Shown here: positions 10,699 to 21,874 of the stretch, one piece after another
Position numbering within the stretch: the stretch's first letter is position 1
How the letters are laid out: every line of letters begins with the position of its first letter
NCBI RefSeq assembly: GCF_000699445.3
Contig: NC_067195.1
Location: 88,960,569-89,024,568, forward strand
Origin: Schistosoma haematobium
Lineage: Eukaryota > Platyhelminthes > Trematoda > Strigeidida > Schistosomatidae
Length of the DNA: 64,000 nt
Reading direction: 5' to 3'
Made by a program: the position numbers and the translations under genes
The notes under the pieces: model-generated
What the model was told of the DNA's origin: nothing
The model's input: only the letters and a program-made list of their open reading frames with translations
Databases searched by the model: none

Positions 10699-11695
10699 GG
10701 CGAGACTATAATTCATGGTCTGCATCAATAAGCCTCAACATACACAAGGGAAAAACCAAGGTCCTCAAATACAACACCAACCAAGTCACACTTGATGGTG
10801 AAACTCTGGAAGATGTAGAATCCTTCACATATCTGGTCAGCAGCATCATCGATGAACAAGGAGGTTCAGATGAAGACGTAAAGGCGAGGATTGGCGAATC
10901 AGGGAGAGCATTCCTACAATTGAACAACATATGCAACTCAAAACAACAGTCTGTCAACCAATATCAAACTCACAATCTTCAATACGAACGTCAATACAGT
11001 TAGTTCTACTGTATGGAGCTGAAACTTGGAGAACTACAACAACCACCATCAATAAGGTACAAATATTTATAAATGGTTGTCTACGCAAGATACTAAACAC
11101 TCATTGGTGGATACCATCAGCAACAGCCTTTTTTGGGAGAGAACAAACCAGCTTCCAGATGAAGAGGGAATTAGGAAAAGACGACGGGAATGGATAGGAT
11201 ATACATTACGCAAATCACCAAACTGCATCACGAGGCAAGCACTAACTTGGAATCCTGAATGGAAGCGGAAAAGAGGAAGGCCGAAGAACACATTAGGTCG
11301 GGAAATAGAAGCAGATATGAAAAGGATGGATAACAACTGGAAGGAGCTGGAAAGAATTGTTCAGGACAGGGTTGAATGAATAATGTTGGTGAGTGGCTTA
11401 TGCTATTTCACGAGCAGTAACAGGCGTAAGTAAGTAAGTAATAATTAATGAACGAATCAATCAGATAAAAGATAACAGGTCTCAGATTTTGGCAATAAAT
11501 TCACTCATTCACTCGGTTAACTAGAGTTTTGGCATTATAGCTGATGTTACTGTTCGTGATAAAAACCCTAAATCTAATTCCTAACCCTAATCAACACAGA
11601 AGTTTATGATCCATATTTGGTCGTGGTTATTAGGTGGACACTCTCAAAGTCAGTCTGACGTCACTCAAAGGTCGTCCATAAATGATAGTCTCACT
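10699..11695 (+). mobile_element. MITE family M interrupted by an RTE
   Basis: The M terminal sequence GGCGAGACTATAATTCATGG at 10699 stops at the RTE insertion. The M body resumes at about 11440 (aatgaacgaatcaatcagat) and ends with the opposite terminal repeat (gtccataaatgatagtctca) near 11695. Together the two pieces rebuild one M element. Confidence 0.75.
10720..11434 (+). mobile_element. RTE retrotransposon 3' part nested in MITE M
   Basis: Encodes a broken version of RTE from the region after the FADD box (SLNIHKGKTK-like) through [12 protein letters not shown] and [17 protein letters not shown] to the C-terminus, then GTAAGTAAGTAA. It has at least two frame changes and is inactive. Flanking ataattcatg/ataattaatg looks like a diverged TSD. 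Confidence 0.85.
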
Positions 11696-11875
11696 ATCTT
11701 TTTTTTCAATATGAAATTTATGTTGTAAAGATAAGATAAAGAAAATTTTGTTAATCTGTTTGGTATATTTATTAAAATTCATCAATAAAAGATTTCAAAT
11801 AATTGAGTAAAATAAACTCTCACTTTATAAATAAGTTGCATCCTCAAACCAACTGGCTACAATCTCACAGTTGGT

Positions 11876-12215
11876 TACTTATTTACTTACTTACTCCTAT
11901 TACTCCTAATGGAGCATAGTCTGCCGAACAGCATTCGACAACACTTTATGTCCTCGACCTTCCTTTCTAATTCTATACAATTGTTATTCATTCTTCTCAT
12001 GACTGTATCCATTTCTCAGTGTATTGTGTTCATTGGTCTTCCTCTTCTCTTTTATTAAGCCTTGAGGATTGAGAGTGAGGGCATGTCTTGTGATGTAGTT
12101 GATTGCTTTCCTCAATATGTGTCCTATCCACTTCCAACACTTCTTTCAGATTTCTTCCTCCACTGGAATCTGGTTTGTTCTCTCCCACAATAGGTTGTTG
12201 CTGATAATGTCTGAT
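11876..12215 (-). mobile_element. RTE 3' fragment
   Basis: Minus-strand C-terminal RTE coding remnant with an (AAGT)n tail at its left edge. It resembles the subgroup at 32197-32530 more than that at 47855-49330 (Arg-rich RRKMNNNW variant). Decayed. Confidence 0.8.
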
Positions 12216-12577
12216 GAACGATTACTTAAATCAAAAGAATTGAGTTATATGTACTCAGTGATAGGTTACCAATTAAACTTGAAATTTACTCGAAAGTGAT
12301 ATCCATATATGTATAATTAAATACCAGTTATGATATGTTAGAGGAGATTAATATGAATATGCTAATGAAAAAAAGACTTCATTTATTTGAAGAGGTTTGT
12401 TGTTATAATTCTGTAGTCAACTCTTAGAAGAAGCATTCTTTCTAGTCAATCTAAACTAATTTCTTTACGGTCAATGAATTGAGAAAATGATTACTATATT
12501 GCACAAAATTGATTCATTTTTAATTGAACAATCAACTATACAAGTAAATCGGTAGTTTCCATGAGATCACTACTTAT

Positions 12578-12810
12578 GTGATGTAAACTACTGATGTCGA
12601 TAGATATAAGTAGTATGTTTTATCTATCGAAAGTGAAATACCTGAAAGTAAAAGATTAAGAAGATTAAAGAAAGAAGAATGAAAACAGAGAACAATTGCT
12701 GTGGAAATGAAAGAACAATGAAGTGTGAGACGATTGACTGACATTTTGTAAATGAAGTATTTACTGTTTGGTTTGATTGTCCTGATTTGTGTTCTCGTCC
12801 ATTATACTAC
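12578..12810 (+). mobile_element. W element, copy 1
   Basis: Matches the W3 element at 33488-33743, including ctactgatgtcgatagatat-type left end, acaatgaagt body and the gtccattatactac right end. Ends are mutated and no TSD is visible. Confidence 0.6.
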
Positions 12811-13349
12811 TACTATTACTACTACTAATGAGAATAACTGTCTTTGATATTTAAGATAAGTTTGTAGAATTTCTCTATGAGTCTTTATTATTAGTTGTCT
12901 AATGGACTTATAAGCTATAATATGTAAAGTGGCTTATTATAAAACTTGGATTGTTTCTACTCTCTAGGGTATATTAATGAATTGTATATAAAGAATTGAT
13001 ATTTCCTTTTGAAATATTAAAATAGTTTTGAAAAAAATATCAGTTAACTAGGATGTCAGTCCTATTCTTGATAATAAACTTAACCTGATACACTTGGGAG
13101 TTGATGTGACGTGTACGGATTCATCCCCCATTAATAAACTAATAGTTGGTTTAAAGCGAATTAGAAGTGACAGTTATTTGCTTGGGATTTATTGAGATAT
13201 ATATAATTGAAACAGGAACTTTCATTTATAGAATTATTTAGTTAACACACAGTGTACTATGAGAAAAACAAATTGCTTAGAGATAAAGCATCCTGTAACT
13301 GTCCTCTATTTATGGATAGTAGTGATTTGAACACAGTTTTTTGAACGAT
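12811..13349. other. No feature recognised
   Basis: AT-rich DNA without matched repeat or coding frame. Confidence 0.4.
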
Positions 13350-13455
13350 CCCGCCTCACGGGATTCAAACTCAGGACCTTCAGTCTCATGTGTGAACGCT
13401 TAACCTCTAGACCACTGAGCCGGCCGGCATCCAACGGTGTTAATGTCTAACCTAA
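13350..13455 (-). mobile_element. SINE family S, tRNA-like fragment
   Basis: Only the tRNA-like section (tctagaccactgagccggcc on plus) and adjoining gatgttaatgtctaac-type sequence remain. Confidence 0.65.
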
Positions 13456-14039
13456 ACCGTCTATTGTAATGAGGTAGATACCTGTCTCTATCTGATATAT
13501 AACAGATAAATTTAGTATTCAGTACCGAAATATGTTCATGTTTCTGTTATACGTAAGCTATTAGATGCTAGGTTCGAATAACAATGAAATAGTGTCTTTT
13601 GGATACATTGTAAAACATCAAGTAAGCATAGAGAACAGTATACAAAGAAATGATTATTATATATACAAACTGTACAGATTTCATTCAATCGAATAGACTT
13701 TCGTGTGTATATTAGATGAGGTTTCTTTTTAGTTATGTAACCATTATTTGTCTTCCTTTTTTTGAGGATTCCAAACATATTCTGTTATCTAATTACTTAT
13801 CTCTGACTTATGGGAATTAAAATATATTGAAGAGTAAGAAAATGAATGTCATATGATTTATGTAGTTAATTCATTTCGGTAAGATAAAGCTATATATTGG
13901 ATTTGTAAACAATGAGATTATGATCGCTAATTGATTTATATGATTATCTCATTTACATAATTTACTTTATTACTTTGAAATGATCAAAAAGAATCATTTG
14001 AGCATTTACTTCATCACAGTCATAGGTTAACTAACAGTA
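13456..14039. other. No feature recognised
   Basis: AT-rich. An 80-codon minus frame at 13536-13778 shows no recognisable domain or splice signals. Confidence 0.4.
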
Positions 14040-14210
14040 TGGAGTTGTGCGCGAGACTGAAAGTCCTGAGTTTAAATCCCGCGAGCGGGATGGTGAATCC
14101 TCACTGTTGATGTGTCCTACGATAGGATGAAATAGCTGTTCCGTGTTACCAGGTTTTCATTGGTGGTCTAACATCAATCGGTTCATGATCTCGATCATAA
14201 GTTAAGTTGA
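14040..14210 (+). mobile_element. SINE family S, 3' half
   Basis: tRNA-like B-box region, degenerate hammerhead (CTGTTGATGTGTCC… lacking a good CUGANGA core) and the 3' end ggtggtctaacatcaatcgg. Belongs to the subtype seen at 27285-27600 and 61765-62085. Confidence 0.65.
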
Positions 14211-14404
14211 TGAATTCCATTTAACATAAAATATATACGAAAAGTCAATTAATTTATTAGAAACATCGACTTTTGTTTTCAATCTTGCAAACATGAACTT
14301 TTACCGATTCAATATGAGATTTTATTTTTCTGAGAGAATGGTAAATATTTACATGAATCTTTTATGTAGGCCAGTTATTTAATCGCCATGTAGATCGAAC
14401 GATG

Positions 14405-14582
14405 TTGTCGAAAAGGGCTCTCTACAATACACTGAGAAATGGATATAGACATGAGAAGAATGAACAACAATTGTACAGAACTAGAAAGGAAGTCTGAGGA
14501 CAGAATGGGTTTTCGAATGCTGTTCGGCAGTCTACGCTCGATTGGGAGTAACAAGACTAAATAACTAAGTAATTAAGTAATG
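14405..14582 (+). mobile_element. RTE 3' end fragment
   Basis: Plus-strand remnant of the last ~50 RTE codons ([16 protein letters not shown]) ending in aactaagtaattaagtaa, a mutated AAGT tail. Confidence 0.75.
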
Positions 14583-14799
14583 TATGCCAATTACATTATC
14601 TAATTCTCTTAAATAATATCAATAAACTTTCTTTCCTATTTCGTGATTATAATTAATACATTTCTATGTATTAAAACAACACCAACAACAAAAAGCAAAA
14701 CAAATTCATATCAAGATGATGAAACATTGGAAAATGAGAAATGAAACTGAATACAAATAAACATTGTCTATCTATGTCTAAGTATTCTTTAATGAGAAC

Positions 14800-14875
14800 A
14801 GTGCGAGAGAACAACCCAGATCCCACCAGAGAAAGAAATCTAGAAGAAGCGTTGGAAGTGGATAGGACACACAAA
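14800..14875 (+). mobile_element. Internal RTE scrap between 31-bp direct repeats
   Basis: A 76-bp internal RTE piece (…gagaacaacccagatcccac…) with no tail sits between two identical 31-bp copies of host sequence, 14769-14799 and 14876-14906 (beginning tatctatgtctaagtattct). The lack of a 3' end argues against ordinary retrotransposition. Confidence 0.75.
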
Positions 14876-14906
14876 TATCTATGTCTAAGTATTCTTTAAT
14901 GAGAAC

Positions 14907-15587
14907 GCAAAAAAACTAAGAAAAATTTCTACCGAAGAAAAAAAAGGATAGTTTTGTCTAATTTCTGTTTTTCTTTTCTTATCGTCTGAATTATTTTGTT
15001 TCTAAGACAAGAGATACATAGAAATAAAATAACTAAAAGCTTTACAATAAACAAAAATTTCAATATTCATTATTGTCATAAATTCAGTTGTTTTTTTGGG
15101 GTGGGTTGGTTCTTTTTTTTGTCTCTTGCTCTCATTCTCCCTTCCACCCCTCTCTTTCTCTCTCTCTCTCTCTTTCACTATTTTACAATAACTAACCAAT
15201 GAATGTTGTGGTATGTAAATGGAAATGAAAAGTTTTTCTCTTTTTGTTTTTTTCCTTTTCGAGGGTAAAACACGTGAAAGTTCTCTCTGAAAAATAATTG
15301 ATTTTTTTTTGTGTTTTTGTTTTTTTCTTTTTTTGCGTTTTTTCTTCTTTATAGATCTACATTTGAACTAATTCAGAAACGTCGAAATTTCCGATTAGTA
15401 GTATAATTTGTTTTGTCTTATTATTATTTTTTTTCTTCAGTCATATGTAGATTAATCTGCGTAAATGACTACATCTGATTAAGTAGTATAAATGATAGTA
15501 ACATAAAAAAAACAAAACAAAAGAAGAAACTAAACAATCTACTTGAGAATGGGAAAAAAACCCATAAAATAAGAATTATGTATTCAG
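14907..15587. other. Low-complexity T/TC-rich stretch
   Basis: Contains (TC)n near 15150-15175 and long T runs around 15240-15350 and 15420-15440. Opposed open frames here (14996-15202 and its complement) are products of the simple sequence. No gene supported. Confidence 0.5.
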
Positions 15588-16065
15588 AAAGGGTTTTGTA
15601 GAGATTATAGTAATTTAATAGTTGAGATCATGAGTCAGTTATTGAAATTACTACAATCTCCACAAAACCCTTTCTGATATTCATCAATATATGCTCACTA
15701 GTGACTACATTCAAGAAGGATATCCTGGAGCTCTAGTGAGAAGCAGTAACCAGTAGAGTTCAACCAGGTCTGTTGTAAGATAGTAATTCACTGATGACAA
15801 TGGTGGATGTGTCGTTCAATTTCATGGATTAGTTGAAATTAGACATTAAAACCGTTGGATGCCGGCCGCCTCAGTGGTCTAGAGGTTAAGCGTTCTTGCA
15901 CGTGATCAATAGGTCATGGGTTCGAATCTCACGAAGTGGGATCATGAATGCACACTTTTGAGGAGTCTTACAATAGGACGAAACGGCCGTTTAGTGCTTC
16001 CAGGATTTCCATGGTGATGTAGCTTCAACTGACTCTCATGATCTCAATCAAATAGAATATAATTA
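15588..16065 (+). mobile_element. SINE family S with inverted 3' end at its head
   Basis: A full S copy on plus (15645-16065: 5' body, tRNA-like region with gggttcgaatctc, hammerhead remnant, 3' end) is preceded by an inverted S 3' end (15588-15645). The two make a hairpin with arms of about 30 bp (cagaaagggttttgtagaga / its complement near 15680). The hammerhead core reads TTTTGAGGAGTC…GAAACGGCCG, with stem I mispaired. Confidence 0.7.
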
Positions 16066-16261
16066 TATTTGATTGGATATCTCATTGGATATTTCATTAA
16101 ATGTAAAGCATCAACTGTTTGATAAATCATAAAATACCCGATAACATATTGTACAGCCTACGAAATCTATAAAACAGTATCAGTAAAATGAAGCTAATTT
16201 GTCATTAGTGAATATTTTATTCATTACCATTTATCATTTACTTTAGACTAGATTATTTTTT

Positions 16262-16582
16262 TTCTGGCTAACGTGGAAGAGAACTTACCAGATTCCAGTG
16301 GAGGAAGAAATCTGAAAGAAGTGTTGGATGTGGATAGGACACATATTGAGGAAAGCAATCAACTACATCACAAGACAAGCCCTCACTTGCAATCCTCAAG
16401 GCTTAATAAAAGAGAAGAGGAAGACCAATGAACACAATACACCGAGAACTGGAGACAGACATGAGAAGAATGAACAACAATCGTATAGAATTATAAAGAA
16501 AGGCCGAGGACAGAATAGGTTGTCGAATGCTGGTCGACGGTCTATGTTCCATTGGGAGTAACAAGAGTAAGTCAGCAAGTAA
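16262..16582 (+). mobile_element. RTE 3' fragment
   Basis: Plus-strand C-terminal RTE remnant ([20 protein letters not shown] readable) with frameshifts. It belongs to the 32197-32530 subgroup. The AAGT tail is decayed. Confidence 0.8.
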
Positions 16583-17091
16583 ATTAGACTAGATAGTACT
16601 ATACGCTTAAAATCCTTTGTGAACATGACGCTTAACAACCGTTTTTCATAGCGTATTAGTTATAATAATTAATAACCGATTTATCAATGAAAATAAATCC
16701 ATCAATCTATAAAATTAGAAATGATATCATCTTAGTTCATTATAGTTTATTTTTTATTTGATTCAACTTTAATCACTTTAACCGAAATGTGTGATGATTA
16801 CCTTTAACTATAACTTTGTATAGTATAATTTTGAATCAATTAGAGATTATTTGTTTCTATGCAGTTGTATACTACTCATTTCCATATGAACATATCTCAA
16901 TTGATTTTTAATTATTCAATTTGTGAATTATTGATTTGATCATCATGGATTCATGTTTGTAAATTTTAATCAAATTTTATTGTATCTATTTGTACTTTTC
17001 ATTTTTATTTTGGTCAAATGGTTACCCTTCTATAATTGACAAAATAATTGGATGAATTGAAAACTTTTACTGAAAAAAAAGAAGAGTAGTT
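16583..17091. other. No feature recognised
   Basis: Very AT-rich DNA with no coding frame or matched repeat. Confidence 0.4.
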
Positions 17092-17335
17092 TGTGAAGAC
17101 TCAATGGTACCTTTTTTGGATTGAGATCACCAACCGACTGATGTTAGACCACCATAGGAAACCTGGAAGCATTGGACGGCCGCCTCTTCCTATTGTGGGA
17201 CTCCTCAGCAGTGCGCGTCCACGATTCCGCTCGCAGGATTCGAACCCAGGGCCTTCAGTCTCGCACGCGAACGCTTAACCTACTGGACCACTGAACCGTC
17301 GAGCACCCAGTGGTGTTAATGTCTAACCTCAATGG
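17092..17335 (-). mobile_element. SINE family S
   Basis: Minus copy with 3' end, hammerhead remnant and tRNA-like region (gggttcgaatcct on minus). Hammerhead stem I GCACTG and CTGAGGA are kept, but the GACGAAA box is mutated to GAAGAGG, so inactive. Confidence 0.75.
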
Positions 17336-17457
17336 TTTCTATTGTCTAATTGTCAAAATATTATAAATTTTAATGTAGCCAAATCTATAGAAACTTTATC
17401 ACTAAAATAATATAAATAAATAAGTTTCTATCATAAACAAATCATACATTTTGATAT

Positions 17458-17641
17458 GATGGAGAAGATTTGTAGCTCAGATGGATGATTTTGATAGTTT
17501 GTTTGTAGAGCTTTCATTGTTCTTCCGAACGACATCATCAACATTTCTACCTGAAGTTTGTGCTGATGATCATGTCGTTCAGAAGAACTATGAATGCTCC
17601 ATGACCAAATCATCCAGCTCAGAGAACAAAACTTCATCAAT
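17458..17641. mobile_element. Foldback element FB, copy 1
   Basis: Two imperfect inverted arms: agaagatttgtagctcag…gaacgacatcatca and its complement ending ctcagagaacaaaacttcat. They are separated by a short spacer (…tttctacctgaag…). Same family as 37873-38109. The right edge abuts a microsatellite. Confidence 0.65.
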
Positions 17642-17648
17642 AACAAAT

Positions 17649-17922
<274 letters not shown>

Positions 17923-17987
17923 TAGATATATGAGAATTAAAATTGAAATTCAGCCTAAATACAATACATTAAATACAAATAGATAAG

Positions 17988-18062
17988 TTTTAGCCGAGGA
18001 CTCGAACCCAGCACCACTCGCTTCAAACGACATCATGTAGCCTACTTAGTTACTACGTCTAG
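17988..18062 (-). mobile_element. Sm-alpha-type SINE, tRNA-like fragment
   Basis: tRNA-like piece only: ggactcgaacccagcacca and the cttagttactacgtct stretch correspond to the minus-strand B- and A-box regions of the 54640-54895 copy. Confidence 0.5.
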
Positions 18063-18344
18063 ATAACTTGGGATTATTTCTCAAAGGTGGATCAATGGAA
18101 TCATGTAATCTCGAAAACAGAATAGTATAAAAACGGATAGTGGAACTTGAAATCACTGAATATTTAGTTCAGTTTTTGAATAGGTAAATTAATCAATTTT
18201 ATGACATGCGGTAGGTTGAATTTAACCAGTTAAAATAAAGAGATGGAAATGAACTCAAAAAAAAATCAAAAGCTGATATTAATACCCGGGATAGATAAGC
18301 AAAACGTTCCGTAAATAAGGCAAAACCAGATTGATAACCAGTTA

Positions 18345-18630
18345 GGTGAGACTATAATTTATGGACAACCTTTCAGCTAAATTGACTTTGAGAGTGTTCA
18401 CCTAACATCTGAGACCAAATCAGGGTTATCGACCAGTATGAGAAATCAGAATTATGATTTACAGTTGATGGTTAGGGTTACGAATTGGATTTAGGGTTTT
18501 CATCACAAACTGAAACATCAGCTATAATGCCAAAACTTTATGCAGCCAAATGGATGGATGAATTTCACGCCAAAATCAGAGACCTGCAATCTTTTACCTG
18601 ATTGGTTCGTCCATAAATTGTAGTCTCGCC
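18345..18630 (-). mobile_element. Complete MITE family M with 8-bp TSD
   Basis: 286 bp bounded by terminal inverted repeats of about 22 bp: GGTGAGACTATAATTTATGG at the left and, at the right, the complement of CCATAAATTGTAGTCTCGCC. It is flanked by perfect ACCAGTTA direct repeats at 18337-18344 and 18631-18638. No ORF. TIRs starting GG with an 8-bp TSD fit the Merlin superfamily (8-9 bp TSDs, reported in schistosomes); hAT also makes 8-bp TSDs but its TIRs usually start CA or TA. Superfamily is inferred. Confidence 0.85.
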
Positions 18631-18638
18631 ACCAGTTA

Positions 18639-19084
18639 TATTCAAACATAAATTATTTTCGATAATTATGATATCTATGCAGTGCATAGTACTTTCAATT
18701 GCGGATTTGGAAACATTCATTGGATCTTCTATGTAAATCCAACGCCAAAAAGGTGACATTATCAGTTCTGTATATCTAGTTGGATAAAAGTCAGATCATT
18801 TTGTATAGTCAACTAATGCACTCAACTAGCTGTACTATCCAAAGTGACTACCCTAGTGACTTCTGATTACTGTAAAAAAAAAAAATATTATTCTATACGT
18901 AAGACAATTTTGACAGATTTATAAATTCACTTCAAGTTTATAATAAAGCAAATTACATTGTTGTCTTTCCGAAATGTCACGATATTTTAAGCGTAAAATT
19001 CATTTTTATAAAAGCAGGTAATCACAGGTTTATATGTATATTTCTAATTTAGATTTCTATGAACTAACTCCATCTTGAGCCCTT
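18639..19084. other. No feature recognised
   Basis: AT-rich DNA between the MITE and a decayed RTE. No coding frame or repeat match. Confidence 0.4.
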
Positions 19085-20562
19085 CTTTCTAAATGTCATC
19101 AAGTGATACGAATTCTTTAGACGCCCACCTTAAATATAAGGTTTTATGTGTTCTTTGATCTGTCTTCTTTTCATTTCCCTTGAAGATTTTGAGTTATGGT
19201 TTACTTTGCTATCTAGTTCAGTGATTTCTTTAATGTGTTCTATCCACCTCAAACGCCTTTTCCTGTCTTCCTGATCAACTGGAAGCTGGTTTGTTCTGTC
19301 ACAATTGATAATTGCTGATTGTCTCTGGCTAACAGATCGGAAGTATGTTGCTTGGAAAGCTGTTTATAAATACTTGTAATTTCTTAGTGATATCTGTGGT
19401 GATTCGCCAACTTTTGGCCTCATACAATAGGATTGTTTTAAATTTGGTGTTCTTTGATAGGTCTTTCAATGTCGAGTGTTCTTCAATTTTAGGAAAGCTG
19501 CTCTTATCTTGCCAATCCGTGCCTTTACATTTTTATCAGATCAGTTATGTTTGAAAATGATACTGCCCAAGTATTTGAAGATTTTCACCTCTTTCAGAGC
19601 TTCTCCATCGAGTGTGACTAGATTGGTTTTCTCGACGTTGTATTTGAGGGTTTTGCTTTTTCCCTTTTGTATTTTGAAGCCTACTGATGCAGAAGCTGTT
19701 GCTACACTGGCTACCTTTACCCGAAGTTGTTGCCGTGTGTAGGATAAGAGAGCTAGGACATCTGTACAGTCCAAATAGTCTAGCTGCATTCAAGTTGTTT
19801 TTTGTATTCCTCGCCCCTTCAGATATGAGAGTCTCCATAATCCAGGAAACAACCACAAGAAAGAGAAAAAGTGAGTAAAGAGTTTTATCAGATAGAAGAC
19901 TTGACCTAAGTTGCATATGTGAACTGCATCCATGGATGACTTTGAAGTTCATTTTGCTTTAGCATTTCATTTAGACGTTGACAATCTTCCCAGGTAAAAC
20001 GCACTGTCGAAGACGATTCCAAGAGACTCTCCTATCATCCCTGTCGAATGATTTCTAACGATCAAGTAGTTTGATATATGTCGATGAATTTTGTCCAATC
20101 TAATTCTCATGATTGATCCATAGCGTGTCGATTTAAGTCGATACGTGGTCGTACCTTATAATACAGCCTGTTTGTGTCAAAGATGGCCTCCCTACTGAAT
20201 CTTTTCCTGGATTAGGTAACACCCACTTGAAAATCTTTCCTGGTACTGATAGTGATGTGATACCTCTGTAGTTTTCACATTTACTTAGATCTCCTTTCTT
20301 CTGTATCTTAATGAAGTATCACTCTTTCCAGCTTGTCAGCACTTGTCCTTGCTTCCAAATCTTACTGAATAGAACGTAGAGCACGTGTGCAGTTACTTAT
20401 ATGTGTAACTTCAGTGCTTCAGCTGGTTTATTGTCAGGTGCTTCTGAATTCCGAAATATCATGGTTCTGTGTTCCATATGTATGTGTAGACGTTCCAAAA
20501 ACTTTAGAGTACCTAATAACCTTTTGACAACTAATTTGATTTTCGAAAAAGGTCATCACTTT
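19085..20562 (-). mobile_element. RTE retrotransposon, long decayed copy
   Basis: About 1.5 kb of minus-strand RTE from upstream of the RT core (a GPDNIPAEALK-like segment near 20400-20440) through the FADD region to the C-terminal domain. The frame is scattered into several short pieces (e.g. minus 19541-19789). Clearly older than the copy at 47855-49330. Confidence 0.8.
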
Positions 20563-20791
20563 TCCACCCTTTTTAAGGTGAATTCAAATGTTCTCAAATG
20601 CATTTAAACTGTAAACTACTGTAGTTGAGTTTGAAGTTTAAATAGTAAAATCTTGAGAGAATAGAATGAGGTTCTGTTATTTGTATTTTACATTTCACCA
20701 AGTTGACAGCAAGCATTAGAAAAATATATTTTTAGAAACTTCAGATCGATCTTTAGGTACAGCTACATTCAGTAAAGTTTTCTCTTTTTAG

Positions 20792-21015
20792 CAAACACAT
20801 CATCAACTCTGAGTAATTGCCAATGTAAATATTCTGCTACAACAACAACTAATACAATGTTTGATGAAAACAGTGATGAATTATTGAGGATAGAAACAAA
20901 GAAATACATAGGAAAAGCTTTAGCTATTCAAAGAACACGAAAATCTACTACCTTAGTTAATTATCCAGTTATCTTGTTCAAAACTTTAAATGATGAGCCT
21001 GTTTCGGTCAGATGA
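20792..21015 (+). CDS. Candidate 3' terminal exon, unknown gene
   Basis: Directly after a strong acceptor (gttttctctttttag) lies a 74-codon frame to TGA with protein-like content, including DELLRIETKKYIGKALAIQR and a Thr/Asn-rich start with two Cys. Upstream, ctttag/gtacag at 20756-20757 would make a 35-nt intron, close to the very short introns known in schistosomes. A further acceptor (atatttttag) at 20735 would leave a 21-nt micro-exon at 20736-20756. The earlier part of the gene is not visible because RTE sequence occupies 19.1-20.6 kb. No domain recognised. Confidence 0.4.
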
Positions 21016-21524
21016 TAAATGTTCATAGAACATTAAGTTGTAGTGTGGCGTCGAGTCGCTGTTGACTATGATCACCACTACAAGAAGGTTGCGTACCAGA
21101 TATCAGAAGGTGATTGGAGGTTGTAGCGAGATATATTTGTTGGAGATCTTGTGGTATCGAAAGAATATCGAGATCGTGCCAAAGAAGTACAAGCGAAATC
21201 ACTGAGCAAACGTGTGTGCAAGGTCACAATCAACGGAAGTAAGTATGTCTTTAGTACAGTTAAACAAACAAGTACAGTGAAACAATCACTGGTACAATTG
21301 GTTATAATAATAATAATTGTTTCCATTAAACCAATCGCGTTCTGTTGATAAAAGTAGGTCACCACAAAGTTATTGAGCTTCTTATGGATTCATTTAAGTG
21401 TACAAATATTTAATTTAAATTTTAGTATCTACGCAACAAAAAAACAACTCGGAATTTACCAAGTTTAATTGTCGAGTAATTATAAACTTATAAATTCATT
21501 GGGTATTGTTTACTTAAATCTTTC

Positions 21525-21798
21525 TGTTATGACCTTGCGTCTCCCAATTATTTTGTTTTTGCCAAAATCCCCGTCGCCAATTGTTATGACCTTGGATGTC
21601 TGACTTTTCGATCACACGACTTATCTACCAATCCGAATACGACTTATACGAATCTTCGCACTAGGCCAACCAATGACGTTCAACCGGTGTGGGCAGTTTA
21701 GTGTCCTTATTGGTCCTATGTCCTACGAGCCCTTCCACTTGAGTCCATTAATAGTCCTCGGGAGTTACCTGTAATTTAATCTCCACTCGGACATAACA
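21525..21798 (-). repeat. 3' LTR (274 bp)
   Basis: Begins and ends TGTTATG…CATAACA. Internally, at 21582, the same TGTTATGACCTTG edge occurs again, so the LTR looks like a 217-bp LTR plus a 57-bp extension (21525-21581) that includes a PBS-like segment. Confidence 0.9.
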
Positions 21799-21815
21799 CC
21801 TCCCCTTTTTTTTTT
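21799..21815 (-). other. Polypurine tract
   Basis: On minus, AAAAAAAAAAGGGGAGG abuts the 3' LTR exactly where plus-strand synthesis of an LTR element is primed. Confidence 0.85.
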
Positions 21816-21874
21816 GAAAAACCCAACTTTAGATTCTGATTTAAAAAAAAGAATCATATGTGACTTTAAATTCC

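Noticed and set aside
14996..15202. Opposed 65-68 codon frames on both strands
   Set aside because: Both arise from T/TC-rich low-complexity sequence and mirror each other; no start context, domain or splice signals.
19541..19952. Two overlapping minus frames of 82 and 135 codons
   Set aside because: Fragments of one frameshifted RTE copy, covered by the entry at 19085-20562.
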